Shown here piece by piece: positions 52,008 through 62,174 of a stretch of DNA of 64,000 nt (positions are counted from its first letter, which is position 1; each line of letters starts with the position of its first letter). A program made the translations under genes and the position numbers. This DNA comes from Chitinophagaceae bacterium. Lineage in GTDB: Bacteria > Bacteroidota > Bacteroidia > Chitinophagales > UBA10324. The DNA is taken from the NCBI GenBank assembly GCA_947474435.1, contig CANJII010000006.1, forward strand, positions 60,501 to 124,500, read 5' to 3'. The notes beneath the pieces are model-generated. The model saw only the letters and a program-made list of their open reading frames with translations. It made no database searches and was not told the origin of the DNA.

Positions 52008-52973
52008 ATGATAATCGTTACTGGCGCCGCCGGATTTATTGGTTCATGCTTGGTTCGCAGCTTGAACGATGCCGGATATTACAATCTTGGTTTGGTTGAT
52101 GATTTTTCGTCGGACAGAAAAAAGGCAAACTACTCAGGTAAAAAATTCCTTAACATCATTCAACGGTCAGAGTTTATTGATTGGTTCGATTTGCAAAACG
52201 ACTCTATTGATTTTATTTTTCATCTCGGTGCACGCACAAACACTGCTGAGTTCAATGTCAATGTGCTGAACGATTTGAACCTGAATTATTCAAAGGAAAT
52301 TTTTACACGCTGTGCCAAGTATCAGATTCCGATTGTGTATGCTTCAAGTGCAGCAACATATGGAGCAGGAGAATTAGGTTATGATGATGACCATTCAATT
52401 ATTGCTTCATTGCAACCACTGAATCCTTACGGAGTTTCGAAAAATGAATTTGATAAGTGGGTGTTACAGCAGAATCAGTTACCTCCTTTTTGGTGCGGAT
52501 TCAAATTTTTTAATGTGTATGGTCCGAACGAATATCACAAAGCAAGAATGGCAAGTGTGATTTTTCACGGATACAATCAGATTAAAGATGAAGGAAAAAT
52601 AAAACTATTTCGTTCGCACAAAGCTGAATTCAAAGACGGAATGCAACAACGCGATTTTATTTATGTGAAAGATGTGGTGGATGTACTGATGCATTTTTTC
52701 AACGAACAAAAACACAATGGTATTTACAATCTCGGAACAGGCGAAGCACGAACTTTCATTGATTTAGCCAACAGCATTTTCAATGCATTAAATATTAAAC
52801 CGGAAATTGAATGGACAGATATTCCAATCGACATACGCGATAAGTATCAGTATTTTACTGAAGCAAAAATGGAGAAGCTGAGAGGTATTGGTTATTCAAA
52901 ACCATTTACAAGTTTGGAAGATGGTGTGAAGGATTATGTATTGAATTATTTAGAAGGAAAGAAAATCATGTAA
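52008..52973 (+). CDS. hldD: ADP-L-glycero-D-manno-heptose 6-epimerase
   Basis: ATG 52008 (321 residues) puts the Rossmann motif VTGAAGFIGSCLVR at the N-terminus; the longer frame starting at 51939 overlaps the degenerate repeat. The extended SDR enzyme has VYASSAATYG and the catalytic Tyr/Lys in YGVSKNEFDK. FKFFNVYGPNEYHK and MQQRDFIYVKDVV are typical of HldD. It makes ADP-L-heptose for the LPS inner core. The 17-base gap to the MBOAT gene suggests an LPS/surface glycan operon. Confidence 0.93.
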   Translation: MIIVTGAAGFIGSCLVRSLNDAGYYNLGLVDDFSSDRKKANYSGKKFLNIIQRSEFIDWFDLQNDSIDFIFHLGARTNTAEFNVNVLNDLNLNYSKEIFTRCAKYQIPIVYASSAATYGAGELGYDDDHSIIASLQPLNPYGVSKNEFDKWVLQQNQLPPFWCGFKFFNVYGPNEYHKARMASVIFHGYNQIKDEGKIKLFRSHKAEFKDGMQQRDFIYVKDVVDVLMHFFNEQKHNGIYNLGTGEARTFIDLANSIFNALNIKPEIEWTDIPIDIRDKYQYFTEAKMEKLRGIGYSKPFTSLEDGVKDYVLNYLEGKKIM

Positions 52974-52990
52974 TAAAAAACTAACAGCAA

Positions 52991-54412
52991 TTGGTATTCA
53001 GTTCGAGTTTATTTCTGCTTTATTTCTTTCCGGTATTCCTGCTTGCGTATTTGTTTACTCCGGTAAAATTTAAGAACTACACCATACTTATTGCAAGTGT
53101 TTTGTTTTATGCATGGGGTGCCCCAAAATTTATTTTCGTTTTGTTCGCGGTGCTGGTTGTCGATTATTTTCTGGGTAATAAAATTTATGAATCAGAAGGA
53201 AGAAAGCGAAAGCTTTACCTCATCATTTCAATAATTATAAATGTTGGAATGCTGTTGTACTTCAAGTACGCAAATTTTTTTGTTGAGAATCTGAACGATG
53301 TTCTGCACCTGTTCAATATCGAAAATGTTGGATGGACGAAAGTGGTTTTACCAATCGGCATTTCGTTTTTCACTTTTCAGGAAATGAGTTACACCATTGA
53401 TATTTATCGGGGCGAACACAAACCGCTTCAAAAGTTTACCGATTACATGTTGTTCATTTTCATGTTCTCGCACCTGATTGCAGGGCCAATAGTTACATAT
53501 CACATTCTTGCCGATGATATAGTTGACCGTCGCCATCAACTCAATAACGATTATCGTTTGTTGGGTTTGTATCGCTTCATCATCGGCTTGGCGAAAAAAG
53601 TTTTGATTGCAAATGTGCTGGGTCAAGTTGCTGATGATGTTTTTAAACTGCAACCTGCTGATATAAATTCAACAACCGCGTGGCTTGGAATTATGGCTTA
53701 TACATTTCAATTGTATTTCGATTTTTCCGGTTATTCTGATATGGCAATCGGTATCGGAAAATTTTTGGGATTCAACTTTCCTGAAAATTTTAACAGTCCG
53801 TACATTTCACAAAGCATTACTGAATTCTGGAAGCGGTGGCACATGACACTCAGCAGCTGGATGAAAAACTATTTATACATCCCACTCGGCGGAAATAAAG
53901 TTTCTGTATCAAGAATGTTTTTAAATCTCTGGATTGTTTTTCTCATTTCCGGTTTCTGGCACGGACCCGAATGGACTTTTTTAGTGTGGGGCGCCTATCA
54001 CGGATTTTTTATTGTGATGGATAAATTATTTCTGATTAAACTTTTAAAACCAATCGGAAAAATTCTTAGAACCATTTTCACTTTCATTATCGCAATGGTT
54101 GGTTGGGTATTTTTTCGATCAACAGATTTGTCGTATGCAATCGGGTTTATCAAAAAAATGTTTTCGTTTCAGTTCAGTTATCCTGAAGTTATTTATTCCA
54201 ATCGTTTTGAGTTTACCATGCTGATGGCTATTATTTTTTCGTTCGCGGCTCACTCTGATAAAATTTCGATATGGCAATGGAAGGGTTTAAATATTTCAAA
54301 CAACAATTTCATTTTATCATCCAGAGTCATTCTTTCCATTTCACTTTTCATTCTTGCGTTAGCAGATATTACATCATCGGGTTTCAATCCATTTATCTAT
54401 TTCAGATTTTAA
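52991..54412 (+). CDS. MBOAT-family membrane O-acyltransferase (AlgI-like)
   Basis: The start is TTG 52991, which begins the family-typical MVFSSSLFLLYFFPV. The 473-residue polytopic protein (about 11 helices) has FDFSGYSDMAIGIGKFLG, FNSPYISQSITEFWKRWHMT and the active-site His in SGFWHGPEWTFLVWG. AlgI-like enzymes carry acetyl or acyl groups across the membrane for polysaccharide O-acylation. The partner gene 3 bases downstream is AlgX-like, the usual pairing. Together with hldD upstream this suggests a modified surface glycan or LPS. The acceptor is unknown. Confidence 0.9.
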   Translation: MVFSSSLFLLYFFPVFLLAYLFTPVKFKNYTILIASVLFYAWGAPKFIFVLFAVLVVDYFLGNKIYESEGRKRKLYLIISIIINVGMLLYFKYANFFVENLNDVLHLFNIENVGWTKVVLPIGISFFTFQEMSYTIDIYRGEHKPLQKFTDYMLFIFMFSHLIAGPIVTYHILADDIVDRRHQLNNDYRLLGLYRFIIGLAKKVLIANVLGQVADDVFKLQPADINSTTAWLGIMAYTFQLYFDFSGYSDMAIGIGKFLGFNFPENFNSPYISQSITEFWKRWHMTLSSWMKNYLYIPLGGNKVSVSRMFLNLWIVFLISGFWHGPEWTFLVWGAYHGFFIVMDKLFLIKLLKPIGKILRTIFTFIIAMVGWVFFRSTDLSYAIGFIKKMFSFQFSYPEVIYSNRFEFTMLMAIIFSFAAHSDKISIWQWKGLNISNNNFILSSRVILSISLFILALADITSSGFNPFIYFRF

Positions 54413-54415
54413 TCC

Positions 54416-55564
54416 ATGAAAAAAATAAACTTCAAACTCATTCTTCTTTCACTGTTTATTTCAGTAATAAGTCTTCCACTGGCCGAAAAAGCATTTCATT
54501 TCTCAGTTTCAAAACTTGCAGAGTTAAAGGGCGCTTATATAAAACCTGTATGTCCGCAACTGAGTTGGAAAAGTTTTTTCAATTCAGAATTGCAGGATAG
54601 TTTAAGTGCATACATTGAAAGCAAAATCAGCAACCGAAATGCATTGGTTCGACTTAGAAATCAGCTGTCATTTACCTTGTTTCATGAATCTGAGAATACA
54701 GATTTGGTAGTTGGAAAAAATAATTATTTGTTTGAGCTCCCATACATTGATAGTTATAATAGTTCAGGTGGAATTGATAGCGGATGGATTTTTAATCAAA
54801 CAGATATGCTTGCCGATATTGTTGATACTTTAAAATCAAAGAACATTGATTTGTTGGTAGTGTTTGCGCCAAGCAAAGTATCATTCATGCCTGAAAATGT
54901 ACCAGTCAAGTATTTAAGAATGTCAAAACACGATGCTTTGTATCAAACTTGTGCCGATGCATTGCTGCGAAATTCAATTCCGTTCATTGATTTTAACAGC
55001 TACTATAAATCAATTAAAACAACCGCTGAATATCCCGTTTTTTTTAAAGGCAATGCTCACTGGAGTTTTTATACAGGCTGTGAAGCAATGGACTCAATTG
55101 CCCGATACATGCAAACTCAATTTAACATTCCATTATTTTCCTATACGCTGGTTATTCCCAACTCAACACCAATACCTCAATTTCAGGATAATGACTTAAG
55201 CAGTACTCTAAATTTATTAAATCCATTTGCTGATTCCGGATTTATATATCCCTATTTTGTAAAAGAAGATACTACAAAATGCAATAGACCAGATGTGTTA
55301 TTTGTTGGTGATAGTTTTGGATGGACATTGATTTTCTCACAGTTTCCGCAGAATTTTTTCAATAAAAATTTTAAGTTCTGGGATTACAACAGAACGGTTT
55401 GGAGCGAGTATTATGAAAAGGCACGCCCAATAGAAAATTATGATTACAAAGCTGAATTGTTAAAAAACAGGTTAATCATTTTAATTGATGGTGGCTTGAG
55501 TTACAATAATATTGGCAATGGATTTATTAATAGTGCATATAAAATATTTCATCCTGACAAGTAA
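54416..55564 (+). CDS. AlgX/AlgJ-like SGNH-fold acetyltransferase-related protein
   Basis: The 382-residue protein has a signal anchor at residues 5-26 and an AlgX/AlgJ-like periplasmic domain. In this family a DxH pair and a serine form the active triad. Here the Ser is Ser300 (FVGDSFGW) and the His is His215, but the Asp position is Asn213 (GNAHWSF). The key acid may thus be missing, so the protein could have altered or reduced activity. It starts 3 bases after the MBOAT gene. It would receive acyl groups from the MBOAT protein and transfer them to the glycan. Confidence 0.82.
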   Translation: MKKINFKLILLSLFISVISLPLAEKAFHFSVSKLAELKGAYIKPVCPQLSWKSFFNSELQDSLSAYIESKISNRNALVRLRNQLSFTLFHESENTDLVVGKNNYLFELPYIDSYNSSGGIDSGWIFNQTDMLADIVDTLKSKNIDLLVVFAPSKVSFMPENVPVKYLRMSKHDALYQTCADALLRNSIPFIDFNSYYKSIKTTAEYPVFFKGNAHWSFYTGCEAMDSIARYMQTQFNIPLFSYTLVIPNSTPIPQFQDNDLSSTLNLLNPFADSGFIYPYFVKEDTTKCNRPDVLFVGDSFGWTLIFSQFPQNFFNKNFKFWDYNRTVWSEYYEKARPIENYDYKAELLKNRLIILIDGGLSYNNIGNGFINSAYKIFHPDK

Positions 55565-55632
55565 GTAAAACCGGTAATAAAAATACTTGGTTTGTTCAGT
55601 CTTCTGCTATTGGAAGAGAGAAATAGATTCAC

Positions 55633-55667
55633 AAAAAACCCCATAATCATAGTGATTACAGGGTTTT
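55633..55667 (-). terminator. Intrinsic terminator of tRNA-Ser
   Basis: aaaaccc (55635-55641) pairs with gggtttt (55661-55667), and an inner stem TAATCA/TGATTA with loop TAG extends the hairpin. On the minus strand it is followed by a U-run, the A-run at 55633-55638 on the plus strand. It lies 24 bases after the tRNA. Confidence 0.8.
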
Positions 55668-55690
55668 GAATGCTTTTGATAAGCGTGTTG

Positions 55691-55775
55691 CGGAGAGAAA
55701 GGGATTCGAACCCCTGGAACATTGCTGTTCAACGGTTTTCAAGACCGCCGCTATCGACCGCTCAGCCATCTCTCC
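55691..55775 (-). tRNA. tRNA-Ser (TGA)
   Basis: The minus strand gives an 85-base class II tRNA: acceptor stem GGAGAGA/TCTCTCC with discriminator G, D-arm TGGCTGAGCGGTCGATAG, anticodon loop CTTGAAA (anticodon TGA), an extended variable arm, and T-arm GGGGTTCGAATCCC. CCA is not encoded. The long variable arm and the anticodon both fit serine. A terminator follows. Confidence 0.96.
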
Positions 55776-55932
55776 GCCGCAAAAATAACCGCAGATTCCA
55801 TTCAACAAATTTTAAGTGTCATTTCTTGATAAATAAATTTTCACACCTTAATTAATTAAGGATTAATAAATGACTTTTGTAATTCTAATGCAGGTGTATT
55901 AGTTTAGATAATCATAAAAAATAAATAAATAG

Positions 55933-58900
55933 TTGAAAAAAAAATATCTTCTTGCTTTTTTTATAATACAGTTGTTTTTATTTAATACTTGCTTCAGTAG
56001 TATTGATAACAAATCGCCACAGCCTAATTATTCTTTTACTGAAAACAAAGGGCAATTATTAAATGAATTCAATTTAGCTGAAAATGAAGTTCTTTTTTAT
56101 TCCAATTTGGGTGGCATAAATATTTACTTGTGTAAAGACAAATTGTATTATGTAATAAAACAATCAATAAATAATGACAAATTAATTGTTGATGAAAATG
56201 AAATGCAGAATGAAGCTGACCAAATTGAAATCGTTCGTGTTGAATTGAAACTATTGAATTGCAACACAAATATTACTGCAAAGACTGAGGATGAGATTTC
56301 GCTGATTTCAAATTATTATTTGCCCTCATGTCCAAGCGGAATTAGCGCAAAGAATTTTAAAAAAATAAAATTTGAAAATGTATATCCCAGAATAAATTGG
56401 ATTTTATATTTTTCAGAACTGGAAGGTCGTACCTCTTTTAAATATGATTTTGAAGTAATGCCCGGAGCCGATTACCGTCAAATTAAATTTCAATATAACG
56501 GAGCCGACAGCATTTTAAAATCGAAAAGTGGCAGCATAGAAATCGAAACCTTATTCGGAAATATTCAGGATAGCAAACCAATATCGTTTTTAGCGGAAAC
56601 AAAGATTGTATTAAAATCATCATTCAAAATAAATAATAATCAAATCGGATTTGAAGTCAGCGGTTATAATAAAAATGAAAAATTAATAATTGATCCAACC
56701 ATTCTTTGGTCCACTTATTTTGGTTACAACGGTGATGAACACGGTCGGGCCATTACTGTTGGTGCCGATGGATTTATTTATACAGGAGGATTTACCAATA
56801 GCACCAACTTTCCTATTCTGAATGGATACTCTTCACCTCAACACAATGCATTTGATGGATGGATAATGAAACTTACTCCTTCGTATGAGCCACTTTGGAT
56901 AACTTATTATGGCGGAAGTCTTGCCGATGTGTGCAGATCACTGGAAGTTGATTCAGCAGGTAATGTATTTGCCGGAATGGAAACCCGAAGCGCTGATATG
57001 CCAACCTTCAATGCTTATCAACCTGCAAAAAGTGATACAGATGATTTTTTTATTCTGAAACTTAATCCGGCTGGCTTACCAATCTGGGCAAGCTTTTATG
57101 GTGGAAATAATTTGGATGCTCTTCGCAGAATTAAACTCGGTCATTTGGGGTACCTTGTTGCTTCCGGGTATTCAAGAAGTACAAATTTTCCCATGATTAG
57201 TCCACTGCAAGCTAACAATGCCGGCGATGCTGATGCAGTGATAATGAAAGTAAGTATGAGTACGGGTTTTCCTATTGCATCAACATATTTTGGTGGAAGT
57301 GGATACGACGAACCGGTTGGAATTACTTTCGATAATAACAATAATATTTTTGTTGTAGGAACAACTATGAGTTCAAATTTTCCTGTTCAAAATGCTTTTC
57401 AATCTGTTTTAAAAGGGCTTAGCGACATTTTTGTTTTGAAATTAAACCCCAATATGACAGTTGCTTGGTCAACCTACATTGGCAGTACAAAGGATGATGA
57501 TGGCAACGGAATAGGAGTTGATACCATGGGAAACTGCTTCGTTTTAGGTACTTCAAAGAAAAATAATTACCCAGTGCTTAATGCATGGCAACCGGTTTAT
57601 GGTGGTGCAAGCGATGCCGTGATTTCTAAATTTAATGCCAATGGCGTTTTAATCTGGTCAACTTATGCCGGCGGGCAAGGAACTGAAGATGGAAATTCAA
57701 TTGCAATTGATCAATCAGGAAATGTAATTGCCACCGGATATACATTAAGCACAGCTTTCCCCATGATTAACGCAACCCAATCTGTTTTTGGGGGTGTTCA
57801 CGATGCATTTATTTTAAGATATTCAAATGCAGGAAAATGCCTGCTTTCAACTTATTATGGAGGAGCAGGAACTGAACACGCCCGAAGTGTAGCTGTTGAT
57901 AATAACAGCAATGCATTTATTGTTGGCTCTACATCCAGTACTAATCTATTATTAGTTAACCCCATTCAAACCGTTAATGGTTCAGCGGGGAGTTATGATG
58001 CTGATGCATTTTTTCTGAAAATAAATTATTCCACATTTCAGCAACCAACAATTTTAGTTACAGGGCAAAATCCTAAATGCAATATTAATGATGCAGTTGA
58101 TTTAATAAGCAGCAGTAGTTTTGGAAACCATTGGTCAACCGGTGATACAACACAAACGATCACAGTTTCAGCCAATGGAAATTATTTTGTAACAACAGTT
58201 GATTCGTCAGGGGCGGGAATAAATTCTGATACAGTTACTGTTTCTACCAATCCTATTTCATCGGTAGTATTTGATTCATTGGCAATTATTAATCTGTGTG
58301 TAGGATCTGACTATATTTTAACTGCACCAACAGTACAAGGAGCCACTTATTATTGGACAAGACCCAACGGTTTTGTTTCTTCACTTAACAACCTAACATT
58401 AAATAATATTCAACAAAATGATTTAGGAATTTATAGCTGTTTGATTTCGTTGGATTCTTGTTCAAAAATCTGTAAGAAAATTAATCTTGTTAATTTAGTA
58501 AATATTGTATCTCCAACACATTCAAACATGAGTGGTTCAAATTGTCAGGGTGGCCAGTTTACTTTGTTTACAGATAGTTTAGTGGGCGCACAGTATTTAT
58601 GGTCAGGTCCAAACGGATTTACTGCAAATACACGAACAGTTGCGATTGTAAATGCACAACCAATAAATTCGGGTGATTATTTTATTAAATATATTATCAA
58701 TGGGTGCGAAAGTTTAGCCTCAGTTGTATCAGTGGTTATTTATTCGCAACCAATTTCAAATGCAGGACCTGATTTGATTGCCTGCAATGGAAATAATAAT
58801 GTAAATCTTGATGGTGCAATTGTGACAGATGGAATCGGAACATGGACTTGTACAACATTGCCTCATGCTATTATTCAAAACCCCAATATTGCTAACTCAC

Positions 58901-59556
58901 TTGCCACGAATTTAAGGGTTGGGACTAATCAATTTAAATGGACTGTTTCCAATGGTTCTTGTATTCCAGTTTATGATATTGCTATTGTAAAATATACAAC
59001 TGCAGCAAATTTTGGATGCATAAAACCTTCGAATCTAAATCACATAATTAATGGAAACTCTGCTACTTTAAACTGGTCGAATTGTACGATTGCCAATCAA
59101 TTTCAGGTTCGTATTACTTTTAACGGCGTTAACTATAACATAAGCACAACCAACTATTCCACAGTTCTTAATAATCTTGCTCCCGGCACCTATACCTGGA
59201 AAGTTCGATCAAATTGCAATGGTGTCTGGTCAGGTTATTCCACATCAAAATCATTTGGAATTGACTCATCACCGAAATATGAAGTTTTCGAATTTGCAGA
59301 AAATAATCATCTGATACTCTTTCCAATTCCGGTTGCTGACCAATTAAATATTTCTTTTCAAATTGAAACCACCGGAAAATATAAGCTTGAGTTGATTGAC
59401 CCTGCAGGAAGAATTTTGGTTTCTGAAATAAATGAATTTGAAGAAGGATACTGGTCACAATATTTATTTACCGGTGGATTAAGCAGCGGTGTGTATTTTA
59501 TTCGATTAACAAGTCCTGATAATATTTCAAAAATTAATAAATTTATTAAGCAGTAA
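55933..59556 (+). CDS. Large surface protein with SBBP beta-propeller repeats and type IX sorting domain
   Basis: The start is TTG 55933, just before a signal peptide (about residues 1-22). The 1207-residue protein has an N-terminal DUF7948-like region (ENKGQL, about 30-255) and a series of SBBP repeats (about 255-690) with the recurring pattern STYFGG...A.. Ig-like modules follow (about 700-1030), with PNGFVSS and NSGDY, then a fibronectin-III-like domain (about 1040-1125). A type A sorting domain ends the protein (about 1130-1207, LFPIPV, SSGVYFIRL). It is probably exported by the T9SS and attached to the surface or secreted. Its binding target is unknown. It ends on the base before the end of folC (convergent, no gap). 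Confidence 0.88.
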   Translation: MKKKYLLAFFIIQLFLFNTCFSSIDNKSPQPNYSFTENKGQLLNEFNLAENEVLFYSNLGGINIYLCKDKLYYVIKQSINNDKLIVDENEMQNEADQIEIVRVELKLLNCNTNITAKTEDEISLISNYYLPSCPSGISAKNFKKIKFENVYPRINWILYFSELEGRTSFKYDFEVMPGADYRQIKFQYNGADSILKSKSGSIEIETLFGNIQDSKPISFLAETKIVLKSSFKINNNQIGFEVSGYNKNEKLIIDPTILWSTYFGYNGDEHGRAITVGADGFIYTGGFTNSTNFPILNGYSSPQHNAFDGWIMKLTPSYEPLWITYYGGSLADVCRSLEVDSAGNVFAGMETRSADMPTFNAYQPAKSDTDDFFILKLNPAGLPIWASFYGGNNLDALRRIKLGHLGYLVASGYSRSTNFPMISPLQANNAGDADAVIMKVSMSTGFPIASTYFGGSGYDEPVGITFDNNNNIFVVGTTMSSNFPVQNAFQSVLKGLSDIFVLKLNPNMTVAWSTYIGSTKDDDGNGIGVDTMGNCFVLGTSKKNNYPVLNAWQPVYGGASDAVISKFNANGVLIWSTYAGGQGTEDGNSIAIDQSGNVIATGYTLSTAFPMINATQSVFGGVHDAFILRYSNAGKCLLSTYYGGAGTEHARSVAVDNNSNAFIVGSTSSTNLLLVNPIQTVNGSAGSYDADAFFLKINYSTFQQPTILVTGQNPKCNINDAVDLISSSSFGNHWSTGDTTQTITVSANGNYFVTTVDSSGAGINSDTVTVSTNPISSVVFDSLAIINLCVGSDYILTAPTVQGATYYWTRPNGFVSSLNNLTLNNIQQNDLGIYSCLISLDSCSKICKKINLVNLVNIVSPTHSNMSGSNCQGGQFTLFTDSLVGAQYLWSGPNGFTANTRTVAIVNAQPINSGDYFIKYIINGCESLASVVSVVIYSQPISNAGPDLIACNGNNNVNLDGAIVTDGIGTWTCTTLPHAIIQNPNIANSLATNLRVGTNQFKWTVSNGSCIPVYDIAIVKYTTAANFGCIKPSNLNHIINGNSATLNWSNCTIANQFQVRITFNGVNYNISTTNYSTVLNNLAPGTYTWKVRSNCNGVWSGYSTSKSFGIDSSPKYEVFEFAENNHLILFPIPVADQLNISFQIETTGKYKLELIDPAGRILVSEINEFEEGYWSQYLFTGGLSSGVYFIRLTSPDNISKINKFIKQ

Positions 59557-60837
59557 TCAACTGATTTCTGCTACTACAAAAGTGCTTCCGCCTATGAAAA
59601 TCAAATCATTTTCGGAAGCATTTTTTTTTGCTTTATCATAAGCTGATTGAACTGATGTAAAAAAATTTCCTTTCAATCCGATTGTAGTTGCTTCTTCAAA
59701 TAAGATTTTCTCATCCAACCCTCTTGGTATATTCGGTTTACAGAAATAGTAAATGAAATTTTTTGGAAGCAGTTCGAGAATATTCTTGCGGTCTTTATCT
59801 CCAACCATTCCCAGAACAAAATGAACAGTTTCTTTTTTGAGTGAATGAATTTGTTCCATCACTTCTTTAATTCCCGCTTCGTTGTGACCGACATCGGCGA
59901 TGGTTAGTGGTTGGGGTTGCAAAATTTCCCATCTGCCACGCAATCCGGTAATTTGTTTTGTGTTGGAAAGCGCGAGATGAATTTGTTCATCAGAGATTTT
60001 GAAATTCTGTTTTCTCAATTCTGCTACAGCAGCAAGCACAGTACAAATATTTTTTTGCTGATAATTTCCTGAAAGGTCTAAAGTGAATTCTTTTGATTTA
60101 TTTTCTGATGTAACAGAAAGTGTTTGATGAAATTCTGAATATATTTTTTTGCTTACTTTAAAATGTTCATCAGCAAAAACAATTGGTGCAGTTAGTTCTT
60201 TTGCTTTATGAATGAAAACATTTTTTGTTTCATCTTGTGATTCACCAATCACGACCGGAATATTCTGCTTGATGATTCCTGCTTTCTCAGTTGCAATTTT
60301 CTGAAGTGTATCACCCAACAAATCCTTATGATCAAAACTGATGTTGGAAATGATGGAAAGAAGCGGTGTGATAATGTTTGTTGAATCCAATCTTCCTCCT
60401 AAGCCTGTTTCAATCACAGCAACATCCACTTTCTCTTCTGCAAAAAATTCAAATGCCAAACCAACTGTCCATTCGAAGAACGAAGGTTTTATTTCTTCAA
60501 ACTGCTTTGAATATTTTTTAACGAAGTCAATCACTTTCTTTTCAGAAATCATTTCACCATTGATTCTGATTCGCTCCCTGAAATCTTTTAAATGCGGTGA
60601 GGTATAGAGTCCGGTTCTATATCCAGCAGTTTGCAAAACAGCAGCAAGCATGTGCGAGGTAGAGCCTTTTCCGTTTGTGCCTGCAATGTGAATGCTCCTG
60701 AAATTATTTTGCGGATTATTTAAACTGTTACAGATAGCAATGGTGTTATTCAAATCTGCTTTGTAGGCAGCTGCACCAATGCGATGAAACATTGGCAATT
60801 GAGAAAATAAATAATCGAGAGTTTTCTGATAATTCAC
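59557..60837 (-). CDS. folC: Folylpolyglutamate synthase / dihydrofolate synthase
   Basis: The 426-residue Mur-ligase-type enzyme has the ATP-binding loop GTNGKGSTSHML at residue 53, TSPHLKDFRERIRI, the metal/carbamate region ETGLGGRLDSTN and SFDHKDLLGDT. The C-terminal domain includes ADVGHNEAGI. It adds glutamates to folates and converts dihydropteroate to dihydrofolate. It is a single gene; upstream (60838-60924) is a short gap before tonB2. The start ATG 60837 is the natural family start (MNYQKTLDYLFSQLPMF). Confidence 0.95.
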   Translation of the reverse strand: MNYQKTLDYLFSQLPMFHRIGAAAYKADLNNTIAICNSLNNPQNNFRSIHIAGTNGKGSTSHMLAAVLQTAGYRTGLYTSPHLKDFRERIRINGEMISEKKVIDFVKKYSKQFEEIKPSFFEWTVGLAFEFFAEEKVDVAVIETGLGGRLDSTNIITPLLSIISNISFDHKDLLGDTLQKIATEKAGIIKQNIPVVIGESQDETKNVFIHKAKELTAPIVFADEHFKVSKKIYSEFHQTLSVTSENKSKEFTLDLSGNYQQKNICTVLAAVAELRKQNFKISDEQIHLALSNTKQITGLRGRWEILQPQPLTIADVGHNEAGIKEVMEQIHSLKKETVHFVLGMVGDKDRKNILELLPKNFIYYFCKPNIPRGLDEKILFEEATTIGLKGNFFTSVQSAYDKAKKNASENDLIFIGGSTFVVAEIS

Positions 60838-60924
60838 GCCACAAATATTCTGAGGAAAGACTTATTCAAAGAAATATTTTAGAATATTTTCTTTTTCCAA
60901 TGAAAAATTCAGTTCGACAAATTT

Positions 60925-61764
60925 CTATTTCGCCTTAAAATTATAAGTGATGGTTCCGAACTGTTCATCAGTTGCGGCAGAGTTCACATCAAATTGCGCA
61001 GCCAATGATGCCTGCTTGGCAAGATTTAATAAATAAGTTGATGTGGTAGTTGAACCTTGAGCAGGTCCTTCCGCTGAAATAACTTTTCCTTGCTTATTCA
61101 CTTTTATTTTCACCACTACAATTCCTGTTTCCTGCGAATTATTTTTAAGCGAAGGCTCCTTCATCATTTTTCTTCCGGTCAGATTGTAGTTGATTCCTTT
61201 TCCGTATCCGCCCGGTCCACCATTAATTCCCGGAGTTCCACTATAAGAAGTTCCTGTTGGTGTTCCGTTCAATTGTCCTTTGTCGCCGGGATGAGTTCCG
61301 TCACCTTCACTGGTGCTGTTTGTATTTGTCCATCCCTTGAAAACTGCTTTTGGTTGTTCCTGTTTTTTTACTTCCGTTTTTTTATCTGTTGGTGTGACTG
61401 TTACGGTTGTAGTTTTTTTCTTTTTGTTGTCGTCCTTCTTTTTTGAATTGACCACTACATCAGAATTTTCCTGCGAAATAATTTTATCACCAACATTTTT
61501 TTCAGGAGTAGTCGGTTTTACCGCTTGCGGCAACACGGGCGCAACTTCAGTGGCAATCGGTTGCACATCACCCATGCCGTCATCCATATAGCCGAAATTA
61601 ATTTCCACGCCACCGCTGTCCCACGCCGGAATCGGAGGTGTAACACCTGTGAGAAAAAAGAAAAGGATAATTAATATTCCATGTATCGCAATGGAGGTTA
61701 TCATTCCTTTAACCTGATTTTGTTTTTCAATCCGGTCGTTTTCCAATTCAAACAAACGCGCCAT
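60925..61764 (-). CDS. TonB-like energy transducer, second system
   Basis: The 279-residue protein has one N-terminal anchor (about residues 19-42, GMITSIAIHGILIILFFFLT), then a Lys/Thr-rich spacer (about 90-150, with runs of KKKTTTVTVTPTDKK) and a Gly-rich linker. The C-terminal domain is similar to TonB (about 195-279, IVVVKIKVNKQGKVISAEGP). Unlike the first TonB (47743), it lacks a long proline run, and the C-terminus is compact. It lies 5 bases after exbD2 and completes an exbB-exbD-tonB operon. This set may serve a distinct receptor or a Tol-like envelope role. Confidence 0.83.
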   Translation of the reverse strand: MARLFELENDRIEKQNQVKGMITSIAIHGILIILFFFLTGVTPPIPAWDSGGVEINFGYMDDGMGDVQPIATEVAPVLPQAVKPTTPEKNVGDKIISQENSDVVVNSKKKDDNKKKKTTTVTVTPTDKKTEVKKQEQPKAVFKGWTNTNSTSEGDGTHPGDKGQLNGTPTGTSYSGTPGINGGPGGYGKGINYNLTGRKMMKEPSLKNNSQETGIVVVKIKVNKQGKVISAEGPAQGSTTTSTYLLNLAKQASLAAQFDVNSAATDEQFGTITYNFKAK

Positions 61765-61769
61765 AAAAT

Positions 61770-62174
61770 TTAATTTTTATTTTGAACAGCAAGTACCATC
61801 CGCACTTTCAGTTTTGCTCCGATGTCGAGTATGTCAACAAAATCCTGGACGCTGAGCGATTGGTCAACTTTTAAAACCACCGATGGGTCAACAACAGTTT
61901 TTATTTTTTCCTGTAATGATACTTCCAGTGTTTCAATGGTTACAGGCATATCATCAATTGTTACATTTCTGTTTGCATCAACAGAAACATTTATCATTTT
62001 TTTCGCAACAGTTTGTTCGCCGGTTGCTCTTGGTAAAATCAGTTTTATCACTGACGGATTTACCATCGTAGAAATAATTAAAAAGAACAACAGTAACATG
62101 AACATGATGTCGTTGAGCGAGCTTGTGCTCACTTCCGAACTAAGGCGACTTCTTCTTCCTCCTCTGAGATTCAT
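61770..62174 (-). CDS. exbD: ExbD/TolR protein, second system
   Basis: The 134-residue single-pass protein has the membrane Asp motif SSLNDIMFMLLLFFLIISTM (about residues 18-37) and a periplasmic domain ending DFVDILDIGAKLKVRMVLAV. It is the shorter ExbD type, unlike the two long copies at 46508 and 47142. Its ATG shares one base with the exbB2 stop (TAATG), so translation is coupled. Confidence 0.92.
   Translation of the reverse strand: MNLRGGRRSRLSSEVSTSSLNDIMFMLLLFFLIISTMVNPSVIKLILPRATGEQTVAKKMINVSVDANRNVTIDDMPVTIETLEVSLQEKIKTVVDPSVVLKVDQSLSVQDFVDILDIGAKLKVRMVLAVQNKN

Noticed and set aside
55670..55855. Plus-strand 61-residue frame over tRNA-Ser
   Set aside because: It reads across the tRNA and has no motif of its own.
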